NCBI GenBank assembly: GCA_042096455.1
Contig: JBELLU010000004.1
Coordinates: 1 to 54,684 of the forward strand
Direction: 5' to 3'
Origin: UBA7445 sp042096455
GTDB taxonomy: Bacteria; Verrucomicrobiota; Verrucomicrobiia; Opitutales; Coraliomargaritaceae
DNA: 54,684 bases
Numbering within the stretch: the first letter of the stretch is position 1; every line of letters starts with the position of its first letter. This document shows, piece after piece, positions 33,294-41,460 of the stretch. A model generated the notes under the pieces. That model searched no databases, was not told the origin of the DNA, and saw only the letters and a program-made list of their open reading frames with translations. The translations under genes and the position numbers were made by a program.

Positions 33294-33491
33294 TCACTCC
33301 GGCATACCCTGTTCCTCAATCGGAACGGGCGCTGCACTCGTGCCGGAATCATCCTTGCTCAACTCATTCATTTTCTTGAAAACCGGAACGGTCATCACCG
33401 CGAGTAAAACAACAATTACAAAGATGATTAAAACCTCTATCAGAGCAAAACCTGCGCTGTTTCTTTGCTTTAAATTATACTGATTTTGCAT
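33294..33491 (-). CDS. 65-residue micro-pilin-like protein
   Basis: The N-terminus has the prepilin pattern: basic MQNQYNLKQRNSAG, then FALIEVLIIFVIVVLLAVMTV with the GF cleavage site and the Glu at +5. After the helix there are only about 30 residues (PVFKKMNELS, then an acidic, Pro-rich end), so no globular pilin domain exists. It could be a minor pseudopilin of helix only, like small tight-adherence or Geobacter-type short pilins, or a truncated gene; the intact reading frame and start favour a real protein. It ends 4 bases from the convergent uvrC stop, with SUMF1 and small membrane genes upstream on its strand. Confidence 0.75.
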   Translation of the reverse strand: MQNQYNLKQRNSAGFALIEVLIIFVIVVLLAVMTVPVFKKMNELSKDDSGTSAAPVPIEEQGMPE

Positions 33492-33609
33492 TTCCTAGAA
33501 ATGTTTCAATTAGGTGGGGATTGCAAACATTTTTCAGAAGCGTGTCATAACTCCTTACAAATAACTCCAAACTTTAACACTGCCTTCGCCAATCAAGAAA
33601 AGTTACCCC

Positions 33610-33741
33610 TCAAAACTCCAAATAAAAAATTGCCAAGAGCAAAGGCAGCAACATCCCCAACAGCATAACAAATAGAATGATGCGCTGGCTCTTGAGGGCG
33701 CGCCTCAAGGTCTCAGGATCACTATCATTTCCTTCGCTCAA
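33610..33741 (-). CDS. possible 43-residue single-helix membrane protein
   Basis: The frame from a TTG at 33741 to TGA at 33610-33612 encodes an acidic start (SEGNDSDPE), a basic linker (LRRALKSQR), and one hydrophobic helix rich in Leu, Ile and Met ending FYLEF. It begins 9 bases after the stop of the SUMF1 gene and in the same frame. The pattern of charged head and pure membrane helix is unlikely by chance, but the start codon is weak and there is no ribosome-binding site. Confidence 0.5.
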   Translation of the reverse strand: MSEGNDSDPETLRRALKSQRIILFVMLLGMLLPLLLAIFYLEF

Positions 33742-33750
33742 GTTACAAAG

Positions 33751-35511
33751 CTAGCTTAATTTTACGACAAAACGAAAGCCGGTTAAGCGATTGCGCTCGG
33801 CCCGTGAGGTGTTGCGGCGCGGCACACTGAAAATCACCTCGATACGGTCAGCCACGTGCCCGCCAATGTGATACGCATCTTCGTCATCGAATTGATCAAT
33901 CGATTCAAGCCATTCACTGAGATTACCCAGAAGGTCGTAATACCCGCTGGAAAAGGGCTCCTTTTGACCGACCGGCTTTGCGATCTCTCTCGCATCCGAA
34001 ACACTCCAAACATGTTTCTCAAGCACAACATAGCGCAAGGGCCCCAAGGCTTGACGGAATTCATGCTCGGTCGGCAGGCGCACTGGTTTGCCCAGGATCC
34101 AGCCCAAGCGTTTGCAGAAATCTTTCGCCTCCAACCAACTGACCGAATCGACCGGCTTCGTCTCGCCGGTGTTGCGACTGGGATTCTCCCCCATGATAAA
34201 CTGATACAATACCTGAGTTACCTCGGTTTTCGCCATATGCCAGGTTTCCACTCCGGGAACAGGCAACAGCATTGCGTAAACCCGATCCTGAATGAAACCC
34301 AAATCATTTTTAATGATGGTGAGATAGCTGATCTTCAATTTGAGCTCCTCATCAAAGAGCGAACTGCGGGGATGCGCATCCTGCATGTATTGAATATCGC
34401 GGTTTAATTCCGCGATGAGTTCAACCGCGTCATAAACACGGCGTTCTGCCAGAATTTGTTCAAGCCGGGCATGATTCGCCTCAATGGTGCGGCCCAACTC
34501 AAAGCTTTGTGCTGTCTGAGCTTTGCGTAAAAAATAATTAACCCGATCTGAGGATGAGTGCGGGCTTTGTGGGTAGTTTTTGTTGAGCTCCCCCTGTAAT
34601 CGTGCCGCCTCTTGATAACAGTGCGCGGATTCCAGCATTTCACCTTGCGCCTTCAAGGCATCGGCCTTCTCTTCCAGCGCAATAATTTCCAAATTGCTCT
34701 GGCCCGATTGAATCCCGAGTAATTTTGTCTTTAGCAATTCCAAACGCAAGGTGCTTCCTTGCTTCGTTCCACGATAAGAGCGATTGATCTCCGTCTGAAT
34801 TCCAATCGCCTTGTTCAAGGTTTCCTCTGCGGCTACCCAATTCATCGCCTTAATGTGTTCATCTGCCTCCGCTTCCAAATCCAAACTCTCCTGATAAATC
34901 GGCTCCGCAATCAGGTAACGGGATTTCCGCTGTAAGAGGGTTGCACGTCCGTGGTTCACATGCGGACTTTGTGGATATTGCTCGTTGATCTGCTTTTGCA
35001 GTTCAAATGCGCCTTTCATGCGCTCGTGCGCCGTGAGATAATCCTTTGCTGCTGACAGCGCATCCGCTTCTGCTTCGAGTACCCGGCTTTTCTCCAGAAT
35101 GGGCAAACTGGCATGTTCGGCATAGCGCTCGCGCAGACTATTTAATCGCAACTCCCCTTCTACGTCATAAGTTGGGAGCGCCTTGATATACGCCTCCTGC
35201 AAGTCCAATGCCTGCTTCAAAATAGCCACATCCTCGGCATTCGGCTTACGCAGCGAGAGGATTTCATCAAAATTTCCCTCAAAAGCCAGACTCTTGCCCT
35301 GCAAATCACGCATGGCATCCGTTACTTGGTATTGAGAGGTGTCAACAGTCTCATAATCAATAGTCTGCGGACCCAGCTTCGAGAGCATCCAAAAAGCGAC
35401 CAAAACGGCGACACAAGATAGCGAAATCAAGCTCGCCTTGATGAATCCACCCTCTAACTGTCTACCCAATCCCGGCCCCAGACCTGATTTATTAATCTTT
35501 TTTAAAACCAT
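33751..35511 (-). CDS. membrane-anchored repeat protein with C-terminal SUMF1/FGE-sulfatase-like domain
   Basis: 586 residues from the ATG at 35511; the frame extends 29 residues further and the ATG at 35523 is also possible. One membrane helix lies at about 24-44. Then come four helical repeats with a period of 67 residues, each opening LEAEAD/LEEKAD/IEANHA-like and closing QxxINxxYPQSPH-like (starts near 145, 212, 279 and 343). The last 170 residues resemble the formylglycine-generating/SUMF1 fold: MAKTEVTQVLYQFIMGENPS, KPVDSVSWLEAKDFCKRLG, RLPTEHEFRQA, YDLLGNLSEWLES, TGFRFVV. The paired catalytic cysteines of true FGE are not seen, so it is probably a binding domain. It diverges from tyrA. 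Confidence 0.75.
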   Translation of the reverse strand: MVLKKINKSGLGPGLGRQLEGGFIKASLISLSCVAVLVAFWMLSKLGPQTIDYETVDTSQYQVTDAMRDLQGKSLAFEGNFDEILSLRKPNAEDVAILKQALDLQEAYIKALPTYDVEGELRLNSLRERYAEHASLPILEKSRVLEAEADALSAAKDYLTAHERMKGAFELQKQINEQYPQSPHVNHGRATLLQRKSRYLIAEPIYQESLDLEAEADEHIKAMNWVAAEETLNKAIGIQTEINRSYRGTKQGSTLRLELLKTKLLGIQSGQSNLEIIALEEKADALKAQGEMLESAHCYQEAARLQGELNKNYPQSPHSSSDRVNYFLRKAQTAQSFELGRTIEANHARLEQILAERRVYDAVELIAELNRDIQYMQDAHPRSSLFDEELKLKISYLTIIKNDLGFIQDRVYAMLLPVPGVETWHMAKTEVTQVLYQFIMGENPSRNTGETKPVDSVSWLEAKDFCKRLGWILGKPVRLPTEHEFRQALGPLRYVVLEKHVWSVSDAREIAKPVGQKEPFSSGYYDLLGNLSEWLESIDQFDDEDAYHIGGHVADRIEVIFSVPRRNTSRAERNRLTGFRFVVKLS

Positions 35512-35655
35512 TAAACATGACATTTGAATGAACTGGATAGCCAAAACCCCAAGCGCGCTTCCCGCAAGTCTAAAGCATAACTCGAAAAAGAACCCCACCT
35601 GAGCTTGTATTTATCGCTCGACTTCAAAAGCTAAAGAAAGTTTCAAGAATATACG

Positions 35656-36507
35656 ATGTTTGAGCAAATTACCATCCTCGGGCCCGGTCTTCTGGGTGCT
35701 TCATTGGCTATGAAAACCAAGGATAGTAACCTGTGTCAGCGCTTGGTGGTTGGAACGCGCCGAGCCGAAAGCCGCGAGGCATGCCTTGCCGAGACCTGGT
35801 GCGACGCCGCTTTTTGCGAAGCCGAAGCAGCGGTTGCCGACAGCGATCTCATCATTTGCTGCACCCCCGTTGCAAGCATCGCCCCCCTGCTCAAACAAAT
35901 TGCACCCGCCATTAAAAAAGGTGCACTGGTCACCGATGTTGGCAGCACCAAACTTGGAATCTGCCAAGATCTGGAGCATATTTCTGGCAAAGACTTCACC
36001 TTTGTCGGCGCGCATCCCATGGCAGGATCAGAGAAATCAGGACTGCAAAACGCACGATCAGACCTCTTTCAGGGCGCGGCCTGCATCCTGACCCCCACCG
36101 AGCACACCCCGCCCGATACCCTCAATAAAGTCGGGGCATTTTGGGAAGCAGTTGGCACGCGCATCCATGTCATGAGCCCCGAAAGGCACGACCAAACCGT
36201 CGCCGCCATCAGTCATTTGCCACACCTCCTCGCCTCGGCGCTTTGCAAAGATCTCAGCGAGAAAGATCCCATCTGGAGACAACTCAGTGGCCCGGGATTG
36301 CGTGATACCACCCGCGTAGCGGGCGGCGACCCGGAGCTCTGGCAACAAATCATGCTCCACAATAAAGGCCCGCTCCTGGAGGCACTCGCGGAATTTGAAA
36401 ATAGTCTCGCAGCTTTCAAGCACGCCCTTCAAGCCGAAGATGCCGAAACCATTCACCGCCTGCTAAAGATGGGCAAAGACTTCCGTGGTCAACTGAACCA
36501 TGATTGA
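35656..36507 (+). CDS. tyrA: prephenate dehydrogenase
   Basis: 283 residues. It turns prephenate into 4-hydroxyphenylpyruvate with NAD, leading to tyrosine. The Rossmann loop is GPGLLGASLA (9-18); the family motifs CTPV, DVGSTK, GAHPMAGSEKSG, and the helical domain with SHLPHLLASAL follow. There is no chorismate mutase or ACT domain, so it is a simple mono-functional form. It overlaps aroA by 8 bases (ATGATTGA), heading the tyrA-aroA-cmk-plsC operon. The start is the ATG at 35656. Confidence 0.94.
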   Translation: MFEQITILGPGLLGASLAMKTKDSNLCQRLVVGTRRAESREACLAETWCDAAFCEAEAAVADSDLIICCTPVASIAPLLKQIAPAIKKGALVTDVGSTKLGICQDLEHISGKDFTFVGAHPMAGSEKSGLQNARSDLFQGAACILTPTEHTPPDTLNKVGAFWEAVGTRIHVMSPERHDQTVAAISHLPHLLASALCKDLSEKDPIWRQLSGPGLRDTTRVAGGDPELWQQIMLHNKGPLLEALAEFENSLAAFKHALQAEDAETIHRLLKMGKDFRGQLNHD

Positions 36508-37861
36508 TCCTTTGCCAATCACGCCCTTTGCGCGTCCGATCGACGGAACCCTTCGCCTGCCCGGCTCCAAAAGCATCACGAATCGCGCCCTCATTCTCGC
36601 GGCTTTGTCGCAAGGTGAAACCCGCCTCGAGGGCGCCCTCTTCAGTCGCGATACGCAGATCATGCTGGAAGCGCTTGAAACCCTCGGTTTTAAAATAACA
36701 GCAGATCCGGACACCTGCTCGATTCTTCTGAAGGGGGAAGGCAGTCGCATCCCTCAAAAAACCGCGCGCCTCGAAGTTGGCAACGCCGGAACCGCAGCCC
36801 GTTTCCTGACTGCCCTGCTGGCAATTGAAGCAGGCGGATGCTACACCCTCGATGGTGACCCCGCGATGCGTGAACGCCCGATCTTTGGCCTCCTTAAGGC
36901 ATTGACTGAAAATGGTGCGGCAAGATTTGAATTCCACGACAAACCGGGACATTTCCCCTTTACAATGCACACGGAGGGTTTCAAGGGTGGCGCGGTTGCG
37001 GTGGACGCCTCCGCCAGCAGTCAAATCTTGTCGGCACTCTTGATGGCTGCGCCCGCCGGTCCCGCCAACGTTCAGTTTATCGCACCGCATGTGCGCCCCG
37101 CCTACATTGCCATCACGCTCTCGGTTCGACAGGCATTTGGAGCGGACCCCGCAGCGCCGGACGAAGTCGGTGCCTATCTTCTCCCGGCAGTGCGCTACAC
37201 CGTCCCGGAAGGTGGCTTTTATTCTATTGAACCCGACCTGTCCGCAGCCAGTTATTTCCTTGCCCTCACCGCCCTTCACGGAGGCAGCCTGCAAATCCCC
37301 AAGCTCAGCCCCGAACCCCTCCAGGGCGACGCCCGCTTTATCGAGGTGCTCCAACCGCTCGGGCTTGAAGTCCAGCAAAACGCCTCCGATTGGACCGCCC
37401 GGGGACAATCAATCACCGCCTTTCCCCAGCAAGCCACCGAGATCGACTTCGCCAACTTCTCCGACACCTTCCTCACCTACGCCGCCCTATCCCCTCTGCT
37501 CGGCGCAGCAATATCGATCAAAGGAATCGCTCATACCCGCAAACAGGAAACCGATCGACCCGCCGGAATGGCGCGTGAATTGCAGAAACTGGGTCAAACC
37601 GTCAGCGAAACCGACGACAGCCTCACCATCACACCGGATCTTGAAGCCTTGAAACAACGCGCCAGCGAAGCGCGCGCGAAAAACCAACTGCTTGAAATCG
37701 AGACTTACGAGGATCATCGTTTCGCCATGAGCTTTGCAATCCTTGGGACCTACGACCTCCTCAAAGACGGACAACCCTGGCTCGCGATCCAGGACCCCGC
37801 CTGCTGCGGCAAAACTTTCCCCGACTTCTTCCAAACCCTCGAGAGCCTGCGCCATGAATGA
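36500..37861 (+). CDS. aroA: 3-phosphoshikimate 1-carboxyvinyltransferase (EPSP synthase)
   Basis: 453 residues. It adds enolpyruvyl from PEP to shikimate 3-phosphate, the sixth step of the shikimate pathway. The family motifs are LPGSKSITNRALILAAL (about 17-33), LEVGNAGTAARFLTALLA, DASASSQILSALLMAAP, and the C-terminal KETDR-like RKQETDRPAGMARELQKLG and YEDHRFAMSFAI. The PEP-loop reads GNAGTAAR, the glyphosate-sensitive kind having Gly at the usual place. Both ends overlap their neighbours by 8 bases. Confidence 0.96.
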   Translation: MIDPLPITPFARPIDGTLRLPGSKSITNRALILAALSQGETRLEGALFSRDTQIMLEALETLGFKITADPDTCSILLKGEGSRIPQKTARLEVGNAGTAARFLTALLAIEAGGCYTLDGDPAMRERPIFGLLKALTENGAARFEFHDKPGHFPFTMHTEGFKGGAVAVDASASSQILSALLMAAPAGPANVQFIAPHVRPAYIAITLSVRQAFGADPAAPDEVGAYLLPAVRYTVPEGGFYSIEPDLSAASYFLALTALHGGSLQIPKLSPEPLQGDARFIEVLQPLGLEVQQNASDWTARGQSITAFPQQATEIDFANFSDTFLTYAALSPLLGAAISIKGIAHTRKQETDRPAGMARELQKLGQTVSETDDSLTITPDLEALKQRASEARAKNQLLEIETYEDHRFAMSFAILGTYDLLKDGQPWLAIQDPACCGKTFPDFFQTLESLRHE

Positions 37862-38522
37862 TGCCTCCTTTATAATTGTGGCGATCGATGGTGGTGCCGC
37901 CACCGGGAAATCCTCCACCGCGCGCGCCCTCTCCGCGCGCCTGGGACTCATGCATGTCAATACCGGCGCCCATTACCGCACCCTCACCCACGCCCTCCTT
38001 AAGGCGGGCGCAGATCCGAATTGTCCCGAAAAAATCCCCGCGCTGCTGCAATCCCTTGCGGTCGAAACCCGCCTGATTGATTCCAGCGCACAACTCGCGG
38101 TCAATGGCTGCGTTCCGGAAGAAAGCGCCATCCGTTCACCCCAAGTCAACGCCGCAGTCTCCCTGATCGCCGCCCTGCCGGAAGTTCGGGATTCCCTCTT
38201 TCAATACCAGCGCAACCAGGCCCAACTCGCCCGTGAAAAAAAATTTCCCGGCTTGGTCATGGAAGGCCGCGATATCGGCTCCGTCATTTTCCCCGACGCC
38301 GACTTTTGTTTCTTCCTGCATGCGGACGCCGAAACCCGCGCGGCACGGCGCGCCAAAGAAGGGCTCACCGATTCCATATCCCAACGGGACCAAATCGATT
38401 CTACCCGAAAGACCGCTCCCCTCACCTGCCCCGAGCATGCAGTTAAAATCGACACCGGCCCACATTCACTCGAAGCAGTCGTTGAACTCATCTGCGAACA
38501 CATCCACGCCTCCAATGACTGA
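37854..38522 (+). CDS. cmk: cytidylate kinase
   Basis: 222 residues from the ATG at 37854. It phosphorylates CMP and dCMP. The P-loop is IDGGAATGKSSTARALSARL at about 10-29, followed by the CMP-site HVNTGAHYRTLTHALL, where the usual DTGAMYR is varied to NTGAHYR, and MEGRDIGSVIFPDAD. The neighbourhood aroA-cmk is a common arrangement in bacteria. It overlaps aroA (ATGAATGA) and plsC (ATGACTGA) by 8 bases each. Confidence 0.93.
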   Translation: MNDASFIIVAIDGGAATGKSSTARALSARLGLMHVNTGAHYRTLTHALLKAGADPNCPEKIPALLQSLAVETRLIDSSAQLAVNGCVPEESAIRSPQVNAAVSLIAALPEVRDSLFQYQRNQAQLAREKKFPGLVMEGRDIGSVIFPDADFCFFLHADAETRAARRAKEGLTDSISQRDQIDSTRKTAPLTCPEHAVKIDTGPHSLEAVVELICEHIHASND

Positions 38523-39165
38523 CCGCAAGATCTCGATACCCCCGCTCTATGAAGCCACTCGAATCCTCGCGGATTGGTTCTTCAGTACCTGCTATGATTT
38601 TGAAATCCATGGCGCCGAAAATATCCCCCTGCAAGGCAGCGTCATATTCGCCGCCAACCATGTCAGTTTTTTCGATCCCCCCGCGATCGGCGCGCGCATC
38701 CCGCGACAAATCAATTACTTCGCCCGCGACACGCTCTACCGGGGCTTGTTCGGCACATACCTGCTCGCCCTCGACACCATCCCGGTGTCACGCGATAACG
38801 CCGACATCCGCTCACTCAAGGCAATCTTCAAAGCTCTAAAAAAGGAAGGTGCGGTTGCGATTTACCCCGAAGGCACCCGCTCCACCGACGGCGCCCTCCT
38901 CCCCCCAAAACCCGGAGCCGGTATGATTGCCTGTAAATCCCGCGCCACCGTCATCCCCACCCGGCTTTTCGGAACCTTTGAAGCTTATGGACGGCACCGC
39001 AAAACCCCCTCCATCGGTGGCCCGATTGATATTGTTTACGGCGCGCCGATTTCAAGCGAAACGATTGACCCCGGCCCTGAACATCCCGAACGTTATCTCG
39101 AAGCTTCCCGTCGAATCATGAAACACATTGAGGCGTTGCAAGCACCGAATCCTTCCATCATTTAA
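38515..39165 (+). CDS. plsC: 1-acyl-sn-glycerol-3-phosphate acyltransferase
   Basis: 216 residues from the ATG at 38515. It acylates lysophosphatidic acid to phosphatidic acid at the inner membrane. The acyltransferase motifs are present: NHVSFFDPPAIG (the HX4D pair), the FGTYLLALDTIPVSRDN block, and the substrate-phosphate site YPEGTRS. The protein is short and has few hydrophobic stretches, typical of the soluble-like PlsC set next to cmk. purM follows after 20 bases. Confidence 0.93.
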   Translation: MTDRKISIPPLYEATRILADWFFSTCYDFEIHGAENIPLQGSVIFAANHVSFFDPPAIGARIPRQINYFARDTLYRGLFGTYLLALDTIPVSRDNADIRSLKAIFKALKKEGAVAIYPEGTRSTDGALLPPKPGAGMIACKSRATVIPTRLFGTFEAYGRHRKTPSIGGPIDIVYGAPISSETIDPGPEHPERYLEASRRIMKHIEALQAPNPSII

Positions 39166-39185
39166 AAGCGCATACCACCCATCTT

Positions 39186-40382
39186 ATGAGTTCTGCCTCC
39201 GATCGCTACGCCCAACGCGGCGTCTCCTCTTCAAAATCAGAAGTACACGCCGTCGTCGATCACCTCGACCGCGGAATTTTCCCGGGCGCCTTCTGTAAAA
39301 TCGGCCCCGACGTCCTGACGGGCGACCCCACCAAATGCGCGGTCATCCATGCCGATGGTTCCGGCACAAAAAGCACCCTCGCCTACCTCCACTACCGCGA
39401 GACCGGTGACCCTTCGGCATTCCGCAAAACCGCCCAGGACAGCCTCGTGATGAACATCGACGACCTCCTTTGCATTGGCGCCATCGATGGGATTCTCATT
39501 TCCAGCACCATTAACCGCAACGCCCGCGCCATTACCGCCGAGGCTCTCGGCGCCCTTATTTCCGGCACCGAGGATTTCCTCAAACGACTCCGCGAATACG
39601 GCGTAGGCGTGGTGAGTGGTGGTGGCGAAACCGCTGACGTGGGTGACCTGACCGGAACCGCAACCGTTGATTCCTGTGCGGTTGCCGTGATGCCGCGCGA
39701 CGCCGTCATCGACAATGCCAACATTCGCCACGGGCTCGCGATTATAGGCCTCGCCTCCGCCGGTCAGGCAAACTACGAGGATTTTGAAAATTCCGGTATC
39801 GGCAGCAATGGACTCACCAGCGCCCGTCACGATTTGCTGGCGCCTTACTATTTGGAAAAATACCCCGAGACCTGTGACCCGCGTACCGATCCGGCGCTCT
39901 TGTATTGCGGTCCCTACAAAATGGAGGACCCCTTACCAGGATCCAAACTGAGCGTTGGCGAGGCCCTGCTGAGCCCCACCCGTACCTACGCCCCGGTCAT
40001 CCGCGACCTCCTCGAGGCACACCGTTCAGCGGTGCGCGGTTTGGTGCATTGCTCCGGCGGCGGCCAAACGAAATGCCTGCGCTTTGGCTCCGGCGTTCAC
40101 TTCGTCAAAAACAATCTGCTCCCCGTCCCCCCCGTTTTTGAAGCGATTCAAAAAGCCAGCAATACGAGCGCGGAAGAAATGTTTCGCGTGTACAACATGG
40201 GGCACCGCATGGAAATATATTGCGAACCCGCGGCCGTTCCTGAAATCATTGCCCTCTCCGAAAGTCACGGAATCCCGGCGCGCGAAATCGGACACACCGA
40301 AGCAAGCACCGAGGCAGATGCCCGCAATCACCTAAGCATCACCCATAACGGCGAAACCCATACCTATACCGTTGAAGCCTGA
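39186..40382 (+). CDS. purM: phosphoribosylformylglycinamidine cyclo-ligase (AIR synthase)
   Basis: 398 residues, longer than the E. coli enzyme of 345 because of an insertion in the middle and resembling the form found in Bacteroidota. It closes the imidazole ring of AIR with ATP in purine synthesis. Visible motifs are the start YAQRGVSSSKSEVH, DGSGTKSTLAYLHY, NIDDLLCIGA, VSGGGETADVGDLTG, and the C-terminal HCSGGGQTKCLRF and EMFRVYNMGHRME. The start is the ATG at 39186. The sugar-binding protein gene starts 91 bases after it. Confidence 0.9.
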   Translation: MSSASDRYAQRGVSSSKSEVHAVVDHLDRGIFPGAFCKIGPDVLTGDPTKCAVIHADGSGTKSTLAYLHYRETGDPSAFRKTAQDSLVMNIDDLLCIGAIDGILISSTINRNARAITAEALGALISGTEDFLKRLREYGVGVVSGGGETADVGDLTGTATVDSCAVAVMPRDAVIDNANIRHGLAIIGLASAGQANYEDFENSGIGSNGLTSARHDLLAPYYLEKYPETCDPRTDPALLYCGPYKMEDPLPGSKLSVGEALLSPTRTYAPVIRDLLEAHRSAVRGLVHCSGGGQTKCLRFGSGVHFVKNNLLPVPPVFEAIQKASNTSAEEMFRVYNMGHRMEIYCEPAAVPEIIALSESHGIPAREIGHTEASTEADARNHLSITHNGETHTYTVEA

Positions 40383-40473
40383 TAGACCGCGAGCCAAGGC
40401 CAAAAAAGTCTGGCAATACCAGTGCTGCAGTCATTTGATATACTATGCTCTGTTTCAGGGCGGTTTTTTTATA

Positions 40474-41439
40474 ATGTTGCTTTCACGTCTCCAATTTTTG
40501 GCTACCTCATCCCTGCTGATCGCCTCCTGTGTTTTTGCGCAGAACCGCGAAATGCTGGGCGAATACCGTATTGGAATCGTAGGACAAGACCGGGAAGACA
40601 GCATTTATCAGGCGACCCAACTCGGAGCGATGGATGCCGCACATGCCATCAGTAAACGTGATTCCATTGATGTTGAGGTGGTCGTCCTGACCCCTGACAG
40701 CTCGCTGGGACAAGATCAGGAAAGTTCGCTCAGCAAACTTTTTATCAATGATGCGGACGGTATCATCATCAGCCCGGGCACCGAATCCACCACCCACTCC
40801 GCGATTCGCTTTGCTCAGGAACAGGGACAAAAAATTATATTCTTTGAAACGGATCTCGAGGACTTCAATCCGCTCGCGGCAATCGTTGCAGATGAATACA
40901 AAGCCGGATCACTCGCGGGGCAAACCATCAAGGAATATCTACCCTCGCGCGCGCGCATCGCGATCCTCATGGCAACCAACCCCAACCTCGCCCAAAAAGA
41001 ACGCCTGCGCGGGGTCCGCAACGCCATTGGCTACAAAGCAATCGAAGCCATCGTCCAATGCGAACCCAATTATTTCTCAGCCATTGAGGCCATTCGCAAC
41101 GCCGAGGACAAAGACCGTAACGACCTCATCAACGGATGGATTTTCCTCGATGACTGGCCCCTTATTGGCATGCCCGCCTACCCGTGGAAAGCGGGGGAAC
41201 GCCCCTCCGTTGCGATTCAATCATCCCCCACCGCCTTCATTCACATCGACCAGGGTTATTTGAACGCCCTCGTCGTTCATCCCTATTACGAATGGGGGCG
41301 CATGAGCGTCGAAACCCTGGTTGAGTGCCTGCATAATGGCAAATCGCCTGATTCGCCCCGCATGGAAACCGAGCCGCAGGTAATCAATCAGTTCAACATT
41401 CAGGACTACCGCAAAAAATGGCACCAGTGGCTGCAATAG
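40474..41439 (+). CDS. periplasmic sugar-binding protein (type I, ribose-binding-like), without transporter
   Basis: 321 residues from the ATG at 40474; the open frame upstream overlaps purM and has no signal-like start. The signal peptide is MLLSRLQFLATSSLLIASCVFA. The mature part is a two-lobed periplasmic-binding-protein type I fold: YRIGIVGQDREDSIYQATQLGAMDAA, INDADGIIISPG, IVADEYKAGSLAGQTIKEYL, and GYLNALVVHPYYEWGRMSVETL near the end. A site-like Cys in the signal region (ASC) might be a lipobox but fits poorly. No ABC permease, ATPase or kinase is adjacent, so it may feed a sensor or a transporter elsewhere. Confidence 0.8.
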   Translation: MLLSRLQFLATSSLLIASCVFAQNREMLGEYRIGIVGQDREDSIYQATQLGAMDAAHAISKRDSIDVEVVVLTPDSSLGQDQESSLSKLFINDADGIIISPGTESTTHSAIRFAQEQGQKIIFFETDLEDFNPLAAIVADEYKAGSLAGQTIKEYLPSRARIAILMATNPNLAQKERLRGVRNAIGYKAIEAIVQCEPNYFSAIEAIRNAEDKDRNDLINGWIFLDDWPLIGMPAYPWKAGERPSVAIQSSPTAFIHIDQGYLNALVVHPYYEWGRMSVETLVECLHNGKSPDSPRMETEPQVINQFNIQDYRKKWHQWLQ

Positions 41440-41460
41440 CCCGCGCCCACACAGCGCAGA

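Noticed and set aside
40411..40444. Promoter-like TATACT before the sugar-binding protein
   Set aside because: TATACT at 40439-40444 is good, but I find no matching -35 at the right distance.
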